This document shows, piece after piece, positions 1-7,170 of a DNA stretch of 64,000 nt; the first letter of the stretch is position 1, and the number at the start of each line of letters is the position of its first letter. Source of the DNA: Pantoea sp. Ap-967 (lineage in GTDB: Bacteria; Pseudomonadota; Gammaproteobacteria; Pseudomonadales; Pseudomonadaceae); assembly GCF_011752565.1 (NCBI RefSeq), contig NZ_VWXK01000027.1, positions 17,270 to 81,269 on the forward strand. The letters run 5' to 3'. The translations under genes and the position numbers were made by a program. The notes under the pieces are model-generated. The model had not been told where the DNA came from, searched no databases, and saw only the letters and a program-made list of their open reading frames with translations.

Positions 1-290
1 CCGGTACTGCTACTCGGGTGACCAGTGATAAGGAACAGCGGTGCTGCGGGCCGGATGCTTTCGGCGATGAGCTGCGGGGGATTCTGCGTGTGAAGACAGC
101 CTGCTTTCGCTCGCGACCTTTTACATACCGACCAGTGCCTGATCGCCTTCAAGGCGATGCAGGGAACTTGCCAGCTCCATTGGTTACCCGACTTTCATGT
201 AATGCGCAAGACAACCCGTTTAAGAGTTGTCTGTAAGGCATTCAAACAGATGAGATTAGAAAATGCGCTCTAAAGCCTGGAAGCGTTGAG
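1..290. other. Upstream region of a gene to the left; no gene seen
   Basis: No convincing coding sequence is visible. The DUF971 gene ends at 291 on the minus strand, so this stretch would be the 5' region of the next minus-strand gene, outside the window. In P. putida the gene after hslVU and the DUF971 gene is phaC1 (PHA synthase); this is synteny from memory, since no phaC1 codons are present here. The only structure I see is a GG-N10-GC sigma-54-like element and an adjoining palindrome, listed separately. An open frame at 18-236 on the plus strand has no recognisable product and is not called. Confidence 0.5.
158..173 (-). promoter_or_regulatory. Possible sigma-54 promoter (-24/-12)
   Basis: Read on the minus strand this is TGGCAAGTTCCCTGCA, which has GG and GC separated by 10 bases as in -24/-12 promoters. 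It points left, toward the probable phaC1. A sigma-54-like promoter has been described upstream of phaC1 in other pseudomonads. A palindrome (ATCGCCTT-c-AAGGCGAT, 142-158) begins at the -12 end and could be an operator. Activator sites were not found. Confidence 0.4.
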
Positions 291-668
291 CTAGAGCATG
301 AGTTTGACCACGGATTCGGCCGGGTCGCGGGATTTGCCGGCCTTGTGCAGTTCATCCAGGTACTCGGCCCACAGCTGCGCCTGGCGCAGGCACAACTGCT
401 CAAGGTACTCCCAGGTGAACAGGCCGCTGTCATGGCCGTCGTCGAAGGTCAGTTTCAGGGCGTATTGGCCGGCAGGTTCCAGGCCGACGAGGCCGACGTT
501 GATCTTGCCAAATTGCAGGATGGGGTTGCCGTGGCCCTGGACCTCGGCGGAAGGGGAGTGCACGCGCAGGAACTCGGCGGGCAGCTGGTAGACCTCGCCG
601 GGGGCGTAGGTGAGGCTGAGGGTCTTGGAAGCTTTGTGCAGGTTGATGGCGGTGGGCAGGCGGGCCAT
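291..668 (-). CDS. DUF971 family protein
   Basis: This 125-residue protein matches the DUF971 family (the fold of the N-terminal domain of gamma-butyrobetaine hydroxylase). Typical sequence includes the segment GHGNPILQFGKINVGLVGLE and the late motif FDDGHDSGLFTWEYL, where family members have a conserved DGH(x)SG turn. The function of stand-alone members is unsettled; some are linked to iron-sulfur metabolism. It lies downstream of hslU on the same strand, separated by a BIME (731-888), so it is probably not tightly co-transcribed with hslVU. The start at 668 gives the usual length for this family. Family assignment is confident; the cellular role is unknown. Confidence 0.85.
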   Translation of the reverse strand: MARLPTAINLHKASKTLSLTYAPGEVYQLPAEFLRVHSPSAEVQGHGNPILQFGKINVGLVGLEPAGQYALKLTFDDGHDSGLFTWEYLEQLCLRQAQLWAEYLDELHKAGKSRDPAESVVKLML

Positions 669-730
669 GGCGGGAATCTCTTGTGAGCAGATGTTGCAAG
701 CTTCGGGAGATTCCGGGGATTGTGCAAGGG

Positions 731-888
731 GGCTGCCTTGCAGCCCTTTTCGCGACCTGCGGTCGCTCCTACCAGGAACCGTGATCCGCCGCCGGACCGC
801 GATGCACCGCCGGACCGCAATCCTGCGACGGAATGCGATTCTCCGGTAGGAGCGACCGCCAGGTCGCGATGGGCCGCAAAGCGGCCCC
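731..888. repeat. BIME: two inverted REPs (GGTCGC type)
   Basis: A left REP (about 731-774, ending in CGACCTGCGGTCGCTCCTAC) faces a right REP (845-888, GGTAGGAGCGACCGCCAGGTC). Between them, 781-840 holds short imperfect tandem repeats built on CCGCCGGACCGC. The element sits between hslU and the DUF971 gene and can fold on either strand. Confidence 0.8.
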
Positions 889-895
889 TGCGGTC

Positions 896-2239
896 TTACA
901 AAATGTACCGCGACAGGTCTTCGTTCTGCGCCAGCTCACCGAGGTGGCCATTCACATACGCCGCATCGATACGAATCGGTGCTTCGTCGTGGCTGCTGGC
1001 CAAATCGCCTGCACTGAACGACACCTCTTCGAGCAGGCGCTCAAGCAGGGTGTGCAGGCGGCGGGCTCCGATGTTCTCGGTTTTTTCATTGACCTGGTAG
1101 GCGATTTCGGCCAAACGCTTGATGCCGTCGGCAGCGAACTCGATGTTCAGCCCTTCGGTCTTGAGCAGAGCACTGTACTGCTCGGTCAGCGAGGCATGCG
1201 GCTCTTGCAGGATGCGCTCGAAGTCTTCCGGGGTCAGCGCCTTGAGCTCGACACGGATCGGCAGGCGGCCTTGCAGCTCTGGCACCAGGTCGCTTGGCTT
1301 GCTCAGGTGGAACGCACCGGAGGCGATGAACAGAATGTGGTCGGTCTTGACCATGCCCAGCTTGGTGTTGACGGTGCAGCCTTCGATCAGCGGCAGCAGG
1401 TCGCGCTGCACGCCTTCACGGGACACATCGGCGCCGCCGACATTGCCGCGCTTGGCCACCTTGTCGATTTCGTCGATGAACACGATGCCGTGCTGTTCGA
1501 CCGCTTCCAAGGCCTTGGCCTTGAGCTCTTCTTCGTTGACCAGGCGGCTGGCTTCCTCGTCGCGCACCATCTTCAGCGCGTCCTTGACCTTCAGCTTGCG
1601 GCTCTTGCGCTTGCCCTTGCCCATGTTGGCGAACAGGCTCTGCAGCTGGTTGGTCATCTCTTCCATGCCGGGCGGCGCAGCGATTTCCACGCCCACGTTC
1701 TCGGCCACTTCGATTTCGATTTCCTTGTCGTCCAGCTGGCCTTCGCGCAGGCGCTTGCGGAACAGCTGGCGGGTGTTGGAGTCGCTGCTGCTTTGTGCCG
1801 CTTCCTCGCTGAAGCTGGTGACCCGCGCCTGCGGCAGCAGGGCGTCGAGGATGCGGTCTTCGGCGGCGTCTTCGGCGCGGTGGCGCACGCGGACGATTTC
1901 CTGCTCGCGGAGCATTTTCAGGGCAGCATCGGCCAGGTCACGGATGATCGACTCGACATCGCGGCCCACATAGCCCACTTCGGTGAACTTGGTGGCTTCG
2001 ACCTTGAGGAACGGCGCGTTGGCCAGCTTGGCCAGGCGGCGGGCGATTTCGGTCTTGCCGACGCCGGTAGGGCCGATCATCAGGATGTTCTTTGGCGTGA
2101 CTTCAGCACGCAATTCGGCAGGCAGTTGCATGCGCCGCCAGCGGTTGCGCAGGGCGATGGCGACGGCGCGCTTGGCGTCGTCCTGGCCGATGATGTGGCG
2201 GTTGAGTTCGTGGACGATTTCGCGGGGGGTCATGGACAT
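896..2239 (-). CDS. hslU: ATP-dependent protease ATPase subunit HslU
   Basis: HslU is the AAA+ unfoldase of the HslUV (ClpYQ) cytoplasmic protease and feeds substrates to HslV. The 447-residue protein has Walker A (GPTGVGKTEIARRLAKL), the inserted I domain (about residues 110-240), Walker B with the DEAD-like VFIDEIDKVAKR, and the conserved C-terminal tail ending in LSRYIL that docks into HslV. The start MSMTPREIVHEL at 2239 matches the family; the frame runs 17 codons further upstream, but those residues are not HslU-like. It lies 77 bases after hslV and should be transcribed from the same heat-shock promoter, with a hairpin in the gap that may lower its expression relative to hslV. Confidence 0.97.
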   Translation of the reverse strand: MSMTPREIVHELNRHIIGQDDAKRAVAIALRNRWRRMQLPAELRAEVTPKNILMIGPTGVGKTEIARRLAKLANAPFLKVEATKFTEVGYVGRDVESIIRDLADAALKMLREQEIVRVRHRAEDAAEDRILDALLPQARVTSFSEEAAQSSSDSNTRQLFRKRLREGQLDDKEIEIEVAENVGVEIAAPPGMEEMTNQLQSLFANMGKGKRKSRKLKVKDALKMVRDEEASRLVNEEELKAKALEAVEQHGIVFIDEIDKVAKRGNVGGADVSREGVQRDLLPLIEGCTVNTKLGMVKTDHILFIASGAFHLSKPSDLVPELQGRLPIRVELKALTPEDFERILQEPHASLTEQYSALLKTEGLNIEFAADGIKRLAEIAYQVNEKTENIGARRLHTLLERLLEEVSFSAGDLASSHDEAPIRIDAAYVNGHLGELAQNEDLSRYIL

Positions 2240-2273
2240 GATCAATAGGGTCCTTGCACGGGGCTTATCAGCG

Positions 2274-2301
2274 TGGAAAAGCTCCGCCACCGGGGCGGAG
2301 C
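2274..2301 (-). terminator. Terminator-like hairpin between hslV and hslU
   Basis: On the minus strand GCTCCGCC-CCGGT-GGCGGAGC is followed by TTTT. Arms are 8 GC-rich base pairs with a 5-base loop. The U-run is short, so partial termination (attenuation) between hslV and hslU, or a processing or stability element, is more likely than full termination. Confidence 0.55.
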
Positions 2302-2316
2302 GCCAGAACAGCTGAT

Positions 2317-2847
2317 TTACTCGGCCAGGTCCTGCTCCTCGATGGTCAGGTTGTGGTTGGTGAACACGCAGATGTCACCGGCGATGTTCAGGGCGGCCTC
2401 GGTGATTTCCCGGGCCGACAGGTCGGTCTTGTTCAGCAGGGCACGCGCCGCAGCCTGGGCGTAGCCGCCGCCGGAACCCATGGCGATCAGGCCGTCTTCG
2501 GGTTCGACCACGTCACCGTTGCCGGTGATGATCAGCGAGGCGTCCTTGTTGGCCACGGCCAGCATGGCTTCCAGGCGGCTCAGGGAGCGGTCGGTGCGCC
2601 ATTCCTTGGCCAGCTCCACGGCGGCACGCACCAGGTGGCCGGAGTGTTTCTGCAGTTGGGCCTCGAAGCGTTCGAACAGGGTGAACGCATCGGCGGTGGC
2701 ACCGGCGAAACCGGCAATCACTTCACCGTTGTACAGGCGACGGACTTTTTTCGCGTTGCCTTTCATCACGGTGTTGCCGAGGGATACCTGGCCGTCGCCG
2801 CCCATGACGACTTTGCCGTTACGGCGGACAGAAACGATGGTGGTCAA
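2317..2847 (-). CDS. hslV: ATP-dependent protease proteolytic subunit HslV
   Basis: HslV is the threonine peptidase core of the HslUV protease, related to proteasome beta subunits. A TTG start at 2847 gives a 176-residue protein, the family length, in which removal of the initiator Met exposes the catalytic Thr1 (TTIVSVRRNGKVVMGGDGQ). The GDGQ turn and the late motif GSGGGYAQAAARALL are typical. The frame continues 16 codons upstream to an ATG, but that start would bury the catalytic threonine, so TTG is preferred. It is the first gene of hslVU, with a consensus sigma-32 promoter 47 bases upstream (2894-2920). Confidence 0.95.
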   Translation of the reverse strand: MTTIVSVRRNGKVVMGGDGQVSLGNTVMKGNAKKVRRLYNGEVIAGFAGATADAFTLFERFEAQLQKHSGHLVRAAVELAKEWRTDRSLSRLEAMLAVANKDASLIITGNGDVVEPEDGLIAMGSGGGYAQAAARALLNKTDLSAREITEAALNIAGDICVFTNHNLTIEEQDLAE

Positions 2848-2893
2848 GGGGAGAGTCTCCACGCAGCGGGGCAAAATTGCCTGATGCAGACTC

Positions 2894-2920
2894 ATATGGG
2901 GGTGGGGGGAAGAATTTCAA
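2894..2920 (-). promoter_or_regulatory. Sigma-32 heat-shock promoter of hslVU
   Basis: The minus strand reads TTGAAA (2920-2915), 13 bases, then CCCCATAT (2901-2894). The consensus is CTTGAAA-N13-17-CCCCATnT, so the -10 matches fully and the -35 lacks only the leading C. The predicted transcription start is near 2886, about 40 bases before the hslV TTG codon. HslVU is a classical heat-shock operon, so position and motif agree. Confidence 0.85.
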
Positions 2921-2960
2921 CCGAAGGGGATGAATGGTTGCTGAACCTGGCGCGGCCAAT

Positions 2961-3049
2961 GGTAGGAGCGACCGTAGGTCGCGAAAAGGGCCGCTTTGCG
3001 GCCCTGGGCGGCTGTGCCGCCCTTTCGCGACCTCTGGTCGCTCCTACCT
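2961..3049. repeat. BIME between pyrC' and hslV
   Basis: Two inverted REPs: GGTAGGAGCGACCGTAGGTC (from 2961) and CGACCTCTGGTCGCTCCTAC (to about 3048), with an inner GGGCCGCTTTGCGGCCC hairpin. It lies just past the end of pyrC' and upstream of the hslV promoter and may insulate the two transcripts. Confidence 0.8.
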
Positions 3050-3069
3050 GAAGCAGCGTGCGTTGCCGG

Positions 3070-4341
3070 TCAGGCCTCGTGGCAGACGTGGCCATCGACC
3101 AAGGTATAACGCACGGCCGCCGGCAGGCAGTGGCCGATGAACGGGCAGTTGTCGCCGCGCGACAGCCATTGCTCGCCAGCAATAGTCGAGGCCTTGGCAT
3201 CGAACAGCACCAGGTCCGCAGCGCCGCCCACTTTCAGCTCGCCGGCCGGCAGGCGCATCGCCTTGGCCGGGCCGCTGCTCAGGCGCGCCAGCAGGGTCGG
3301 CAGGTCGAGCAGGCCGTCCTCGACCAGGGTCATGGCCAGCGGCAGCAACAGCTCGACGCTGCTGATACCCGGTTCGGTGGCACCGAACGGGGCCAGCTTG
3401 GCATCGCGCTCGTGGGGCTGGTGATGGCTGGAAATCGCCTGGATCACCCCCGACTTCACCGCCTCGCGCAGGCCGTCGCGGTCGGCGGCGGTACGCAGGG
3501 GCGGCTGCACGTGGTACAGGCTGGAGAACTCGCGCAGCGATTCGTCGGTGAGAATCAGCTGGTACAGCGCCACGTCCGCGGTCACCGGCAGGCCCAACTG
3601 CTGGGCCTGGGCGATCAGCCGGGCGCCACGGGCGCTGGTGATCTGGGTGAAGTGGGCGCGCACGCCGCTCTGTTCCACCAGCAACAGGTTGCGCGCCAGG
3701 GCCACGGTTTCGGCGCTTTCCGGGATGCCGGGCAGGCCGAGGAAGCTGGCCATGGCGCCTTCGTGGGCCAGGCCGCCCTGGGCCAGGTCGCGGTCCTGGG
3801 AGTGGAACACCACGGTCAGGTCGAAGGTGGCCGCGTATTCCAGGGCACGGGCCAGGGTACGGTTGTTGGGGATTTCCTTCAGGCCGTTGCCGAAGGCCAC
3901 GCAACCGGTGTCACGCAGGGCCACCAGTTCGGCCAGTTGCTCGCCTTCCAGGCCCTTGGTCAGGGCGCCGATCGGGTAGACCTTGCTGTTGGCGGCCTCG
4001 CGGGCGCGGTCGAGGATCAGCTCGGCCACTGCCGAGGTGTCCAGCACCGGCTTGGTTTGCGGCGGGCAGCACAGGCTGGTGACGCCCCCGGCCACGGCGG
4101 CGCGGGTTTCGCTGGCGATGCTGCCCTTGCGGCTGTAGCCCGGCTCGCGCAGCGACACACCGAGGTCGACCAGGCCAGGGGCGGCAATCAGGCCGTCGGC
4201 CTGAATCGTGCGGCTGGCGCTGAAGCCTGCAGGCGCGGCGCCGATGGCAGCGATGCGTCCGCCGTCCAGGTGCAGGTCGGTGACCTGGTCCAGGCCGCTG
4301 GCAGGGTCGATCACCCGGGCGCCAAGAATGCTGATGGTCAC
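3070..4341 (-). CDS. pyrC': Dihydroorotase-like protein PyrC' (probably non-catalytic)
   Basis: A 423-residue dihydroorotase homologue. In P. putida, pyrC' encodes an inactive dihydroorotase-like chain needed for assembly of the aspartate transcarbamoylase dodecamer. The sequence supports this: where active enzymes carry the metal-binding DxHxHxREPG motif, this protein has DLGVSLREPG, losing both histidines. Other metal ligands also look degraded. Its ATG overlaps the pyrB stop by 4 bases (4338-4341), implying translational coupling and equal stoichiometry. It is the last gene of the pyr cluster before a BIME. De novo pyrimidine synthesis would still need an active PyrC elsewhere in the genome. 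Confidence 0.92.
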   Translation of the reverse strand: MTISILGARVIDPASGLDQVTDLHLDGGRIAAIGAAPAGFSASRTIQADGLIAAPGLVDLGVSLREPGYSRKGSIASETRAAVAGGVTSLCCPPQTKPVLDTSAVAELILDRAREAANSKVYPIGALTKGLEGEQLAELVALRDTGCVAFGNGLKEIPNNRTLARALEYAATFDLTVVFHSQDRDLAQGGLAHEGAMASFLGLPGIPESAETVALARNLLLVEQSGVRAHFTQITSARGARLIAQAQQLGLPVTADVALYQLILTDESLREFSSLYHVQPPLRTAADRDGLREAVKSGVIQAISSHHQPHERDAKLAPFGATEPGISSVELLLPLAMTLVEDGLLDLPTLLARLSSGPAKAMRLPAGELKVGGAADLVLFDAKASTIAGEQWLSRGDNCPFIGHCLPAAVRYTLVDGHVCHEA

Positions 4342-5342
4342 TGGGCGTTCTCCTGGTCGAATTGACGTTGCGCGTTCTGCCCGCTCATGGCCATGGACAG
4401 TACCGCCATGCGCACGGCGATGCCGTAGGTGACCTGGTTGAGAATCACCGAGTGCTTGCCATCGGCCACCGCCGATTCGATCTCGACCCCGCGGTTGATC
4501 GGGCCAGGGTGCATGACGATGGCGTCGGGCTTGGCGCCGGCCAGGCGCGCGGTGGTCAGGCCGAACAGGCGGTAGAACTCGCCTTCGCTGGGCAGCAGGC
4601 CACCGGCCATGCGCTCACGCTGCAGGCGCAGCATGATCACCACGTCGACGTCCTTGAGGCCTTCGGCGAGGTCGGTGTACACCTTCACGCCGTATTGCTC
4701 GATGCCGATCGGGATCAGGGTTTTCGGGCCGATCACGCGGATGTCCGGGCAGCCCAGCGCCTTGAGCGCGAGCATGTCGGAGCGAGCCACGCGCGAATGC
4801 AGGATATCGCCGACGATGGCCACCGACAGGTTCTCGAAGCTGCCCTTGTGGCGGCGGATGGTGAGCATGTCGAGCATGCCCTGGGTCGGGTGCGCGTGGC
4901 GGCCGTCACCGCCGTTGATCACGGCCACGTCCGGGCACACGTGCTCGGCAATGAAGTGCGCGGCGCCCGAGTCGGAGTGGCGCACGACGAACATGTCGGC
5001 GGCCATGGCTTCGAGGTTGCGCAGGGTGTCGAACAGGGTTTCGCCCTTGCTGGTCGAGGAGGTCGACACGTTCAGGCTGATCACGTCGGCGGACAGGCGC
5101 TGGGCGGCCAGTTCGAAGGTGGTGCGGGTGCGGGTCGAGTTCTCGAAGAACACGTTGCACACGGTCTTGCCGCGCAGCAACGGGACTTTCTTCACGGCCC
5201 GGGCGCCGACTTCGAGGAACGAGTCGGCGGTGTCGAGGATCTCGGTGAGCAGTTCGCGGGGCAAACCGTCGAGCGAGAGGAAGTGGCGCAGCTGGCCCTG
5301 GTCATTGAGCTGCAGCGGGCGCTTGGCGTCGATTGGCGTCAT
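4338..5342 (-). CDS. pyrB: Aspartate carbamoyltransferase catalytic subunit
   Basis: PyrB condenses carbamoyl phosphate and aspartate to N-carbamoylaspartate, the committed step of pyrimidine synthesis. The 334-residue protein has the carbamoyl-phosphate motif STRTRT (in FFENSTRTRTTFELAAQRL), the HPTQGMLD segment and the aspartate-domain motif MHPGPINRGVEI. Pseudomonad enzymes have an N-terminal extension beyond the E. coli catalytic chain, in which nucleotide effectors bind; the length here fits that class. It lies 13 bases after pyrR and overlaps pyrC' by 4 bases, so pyrR-pyrB-pyrC' form one operon. No pyrI regulatory chain is nearby. Confidence 0.97.
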   Translation of the reverse strand: MTPIDAKRPLQLNDQGQLRHFLSLDGLPRELLTEILDTADSFLEVGARAVKKVPLLRGKTVCNVFFENSTRTRTTFELAAQRLSADVISLNVSTSSTSKGETLFDTLRNLEAMAADMFVVRHSDSGAAHFIAEHVCPDVAVINGGDGRHAHPTQGMLDMLTIRRHKGSFENLSVAIVGDILHSRVARSDMLALKALGCPDIRVIGPKTLIPIGIEQYGVKVYTDLAEGLKDVDVVIMLRLQRERMAGGLLPSEGEFYRLFGLTTARLAGAKPDAIVMHPGPINRGVEIESAVADGKHSVILNQVTYGIAVRMAVLSMAMSGQNAQRQFDQENAQ

Positions 5343-5355
5343 CGCGAGGGGACTC

Positions 5356-5874
5356 TTAAAGGGCGGAAGCGGAAGCGAGGTCCTGGCGCTCGAGGGCGAG
5401 CGGTGCGGGCCCGGTCAATTTTACCCGTTCATGGGCGGCCAGCGACAGGGTGGCGCCGAGTACATTGGGGCGGATCGGCAGTTCGCCGGCATCCAGGTCG
5501 AGCAGGCAGACCAGGGTGACGCTGGCCGGGCGGCCGTAATCGAACAGTTCGTTGAGCGCGGCGCGGATGGTGCGGCCGCTCATCAGCACGTCGTCGACCA
5601 GCACCAGGTGCTGGCCTTCCACCTCGAACGGCAGCTCCGACGGGCGCACTTGCGGGTGCAGGCCGTTCTGGCTGAAGTCGTCGCGGTAGAACGACACGTC
5701 CAGGGTGCCCAGCGGGCTCTGGTCGGCCATGGCTTCCTGGAGGGCCTGGGCAACCCAGACGCCGCCGGTGCGGATGCCGATGTAGCGGGGTTCGCTGATG
5801 GCGCGGCGGGCCAGATGGGCGCGTAGGTCGACAGCCATCTGCCGGATCAGCTCGGCGGGATTGGGTAGGCTCAT
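5356..5874 (-). CDS. pyrR: Bifunctional pyr operon regulator / uracil phosphoribosyltransferase PyrR
   Basis: A 172-residue type I phosphoribosyltransferase. The PRPP-binding loop LVLVDDVLMSGRTIRAAL (about residues 95-112) is intact, and IGIRTGGVWVAQAL is the usual PyrR substrate segment. PyrR converts uracil and PRPP to UMP and, in some bacteria, controls pyr genes; in pseudomonads transcriptional control has been proposed rather than the Bacillus type of RNA attenuation. The start MSLPNPAELIRQ at 5874 was chosen over an in-frame ATG 36 codons upstream because the extra residues are not PyrR-like and run into the end of ruvX. It is followed closely by pyrB. Confidence 0.94.
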   Translation of the reverse strand: MSLPNPAELIRQMAVDLRAHLARRAISEPRYIGIRTGGVWVAQALQEAMADQSPLGTLDVSFYRDDFSQNGLHPQVRPSELPFEVEGQHLVLVDDVLMSGRTIRAALNELFDYGRPASVTLVCLLDLDAGELPIRPNVLGATLSLAAHERVKLTGPAPLALERQDLASASAL

Positions 5875-5929
5875 TGCGTATCTCCTGGGGGCGCCGGGGT
5901 GTGGTTGCCCCGGCGTGGACGCGGAAAGA

Positions 5930-6367
5930 TCAGGTATTGGCCTCCAGCCAGCCTTGCAGCAGCAGGGCAGCGGCAATGGCATCGACCGGGTTGTCGCGGT
6001 AACTGCCGCGCTGGCCGCCGCGGGCCAGGCGTTCGCCCTTGGCCTCGAAGGTGGTCAGGCGTTCGTCGTGGGTGTGCACGGGCAGGTTGAAGCGGCCGTT
6101 CAGGCGGCGGGCGAATTTTTCCGCGCGGGCGCTCATTTCGCTGGGGGTGCCGTCCATGTTCAGCGGCAGGCCGACGACGATGGCGTCGGGTTTCCACTCG
6201 TTGATGAGTTTTTCCACCTGGGCCCAGTCCGGCACGCCGTTCTGCGCCTTGAGGGTGCACAGCTCGCGGGCCTGGCCGGTGATGACCTGGCCCACGGCCA
6301 CGCCAATCTGCTTGCTGCCGTAGTCGAAGCCCAGCAGTAGGCGCAGCGTAGGGGTCTGTTCGGCCAT
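5930..6367 (-). CDS. ruvX: Putative pre-16S rRNA nuclease / Holliday junction resolvase RuvX (YqgF)
   Basis: A 145-residue YqgF-family RNase H-fold nuclease. It has the first acidic motif in LLLGFDYGSKQIGVAVGQ, the middle IVVGLPLNMDGTPSEMSARA, the DERLTTFEA segment and the terminal DAIAAALLLQGWLE motif. In E. coli YqgF takes part in 16S rRNA 5' end maturation; resolvase activity was inferred from fold. Its ATG overlaps the algH stop by one base (TGATG at 6369-6365), so the two are translationally coupled. This algH-ruvX-pyrR order is common across gammaproteobacteria. Confidence 0.93.
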   Translation of the reverse strand: MAEQTPTLRLLLGFDYGSKQIGVAVGQVITGQARELCTLKAQNGVPDWAQVEKLINEWKPDAIVVGLPLNMDGTPSEMSARAEKFARRLNGRFNLPVHTHDERLTTFEAKGERLARGGQRGSYRDNPVDAIAAALLLQGWLEANT

Positions 6368-6936
6368 CAGGCGTGGCCCGCCTGGCTGGTCAGCAGGCTG
6401 AGGTTGATCCCCAGGCTTGCGGCGGCGGCGTCCAGGCGCAGGTCGCTGTTCAGGCCGAAGATGATCTCCGGGTCGAACGGGCAGTTGAGCCAGGCGTTAT
6501 CGGCCAGTTCCGCTTCCAGCTGGCCTGCTTCCCAGCCGGCATAGCCGAGGGTAATGAGGCTTTGTTTGGGCCCTACACCGGCGGCGATGGCCAGTAGCAC
6601 GTCCTGCGAGGTGGTCAGCGACAGCCCTTCCAGGGCCACGGTGGCCTGGAAGCTGCATTCGCTGCTGTGCAGCACGAACCCGCGGTCGGTTTGCACCGGG
6701 CCACCCTGGTAGATCGGCACCTGCAGCGTGCTGGCCGGCGGCGTTTCGTCCGGGCGCAACTGCTCGAGGATGTCGGCCAGGCTCAGCTCCTGCGGTCGGT
6801 TGACCACAAGGCCCATGGCGCCATTGGCGTTGTGCTCGACGATATACGTGAGGGTCTGGGCGAAGTTCGGATCGGCCATGTGCGGCATGGCGATCAGGAA
6901 CTGGTGCTTGAGGTAGCTCGGGGTGAGGGTTTTCAT
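6367..6936 (-). CDS. algH: AlgH / YqgE family protein (UPF0301)
   Basis: A 189-residue UPF0301 protein. The N-terminal segment YLKHQFLIAMPHMADPNFAQ and the GAMGLVVNRP motif (about residues 39-48) are the family signature. In P. aeruginosa algH was reported to influence alginate gene expression, but its biochemical function is not established. The start at 6936 (MKTLTPSYLKHQF) fits homologues; a further 26 in-frame codons upstream do not. It is the first gene of the algH-ruvX-pyrR-pyrB-pyrC' run, with a BIME upstream separating it from tonB. Confidence 0.93.
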   Translation of the reverse strand: MKTLTPSYLKHQFLIAMPHMADPNFAQTLTYIVEHNANGAMGLVVNRPQELSLADILEQLRPDETPPASTLQVPIYQGGPVQTDRGFVLHSSECSFQATVALEGLSLTTSQDVLLAIAAGVGPKQSLITLGYAGWEAGQLEAELADNAWLNCPFDPEIIFGLNSDLRLDAAAASLGINLSLLTSQAGHA

Positions 6937-6994
6937 GGGGGATAGTGTGGCGCCAGGTGGCGAGGCTGACAAGGTGTCATCGCCGGTCTGGGAG

Positions 6995-7123
6995 GGCGCC
7001 GCTGTGCGGCGCATCGCGAGCTGCGCTCGCTCCTACACAGTGCGCGTAGGGCCGGGGGATGATTGGCCCGAAACAAACGTAGGAGCGAGCGCAGCTCGCG
7101 ATGCGCCGCGCGGGCGGCGCTCG
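6995..7123. repeat. BIME between tonB and algH (GAGCGC type)
   Basis: Inverted REPs at about 6995-7037 (ends GAGCTGCGCTCGCTCCTAC) and 7078-7123 (CGTAGGAGCGAGCGCAGCTC). This version, with the flank AAACAAACGTAGGAGCGAGC, recurs at 62.6-62.9 kb and 63.9 kb. Confidence 0.8.
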
Positions 7124-7170
7124 ATATCCGCGCCACCCCATGCTGCAAGCCCTGCGCACAGCGCCCCCAA

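Noticed and set aside
18..236. Plus-strand open frame of 72 codons at the left end
   Set aside because: No ribosome site, no known product, and it covers the promoter-like region upstream of the gene to the left.
833..2248. Plus-strand open frame opposite hslU
   Set aside because: HslU is certain on the minus strand. The antisense product is low in plausible motifs.
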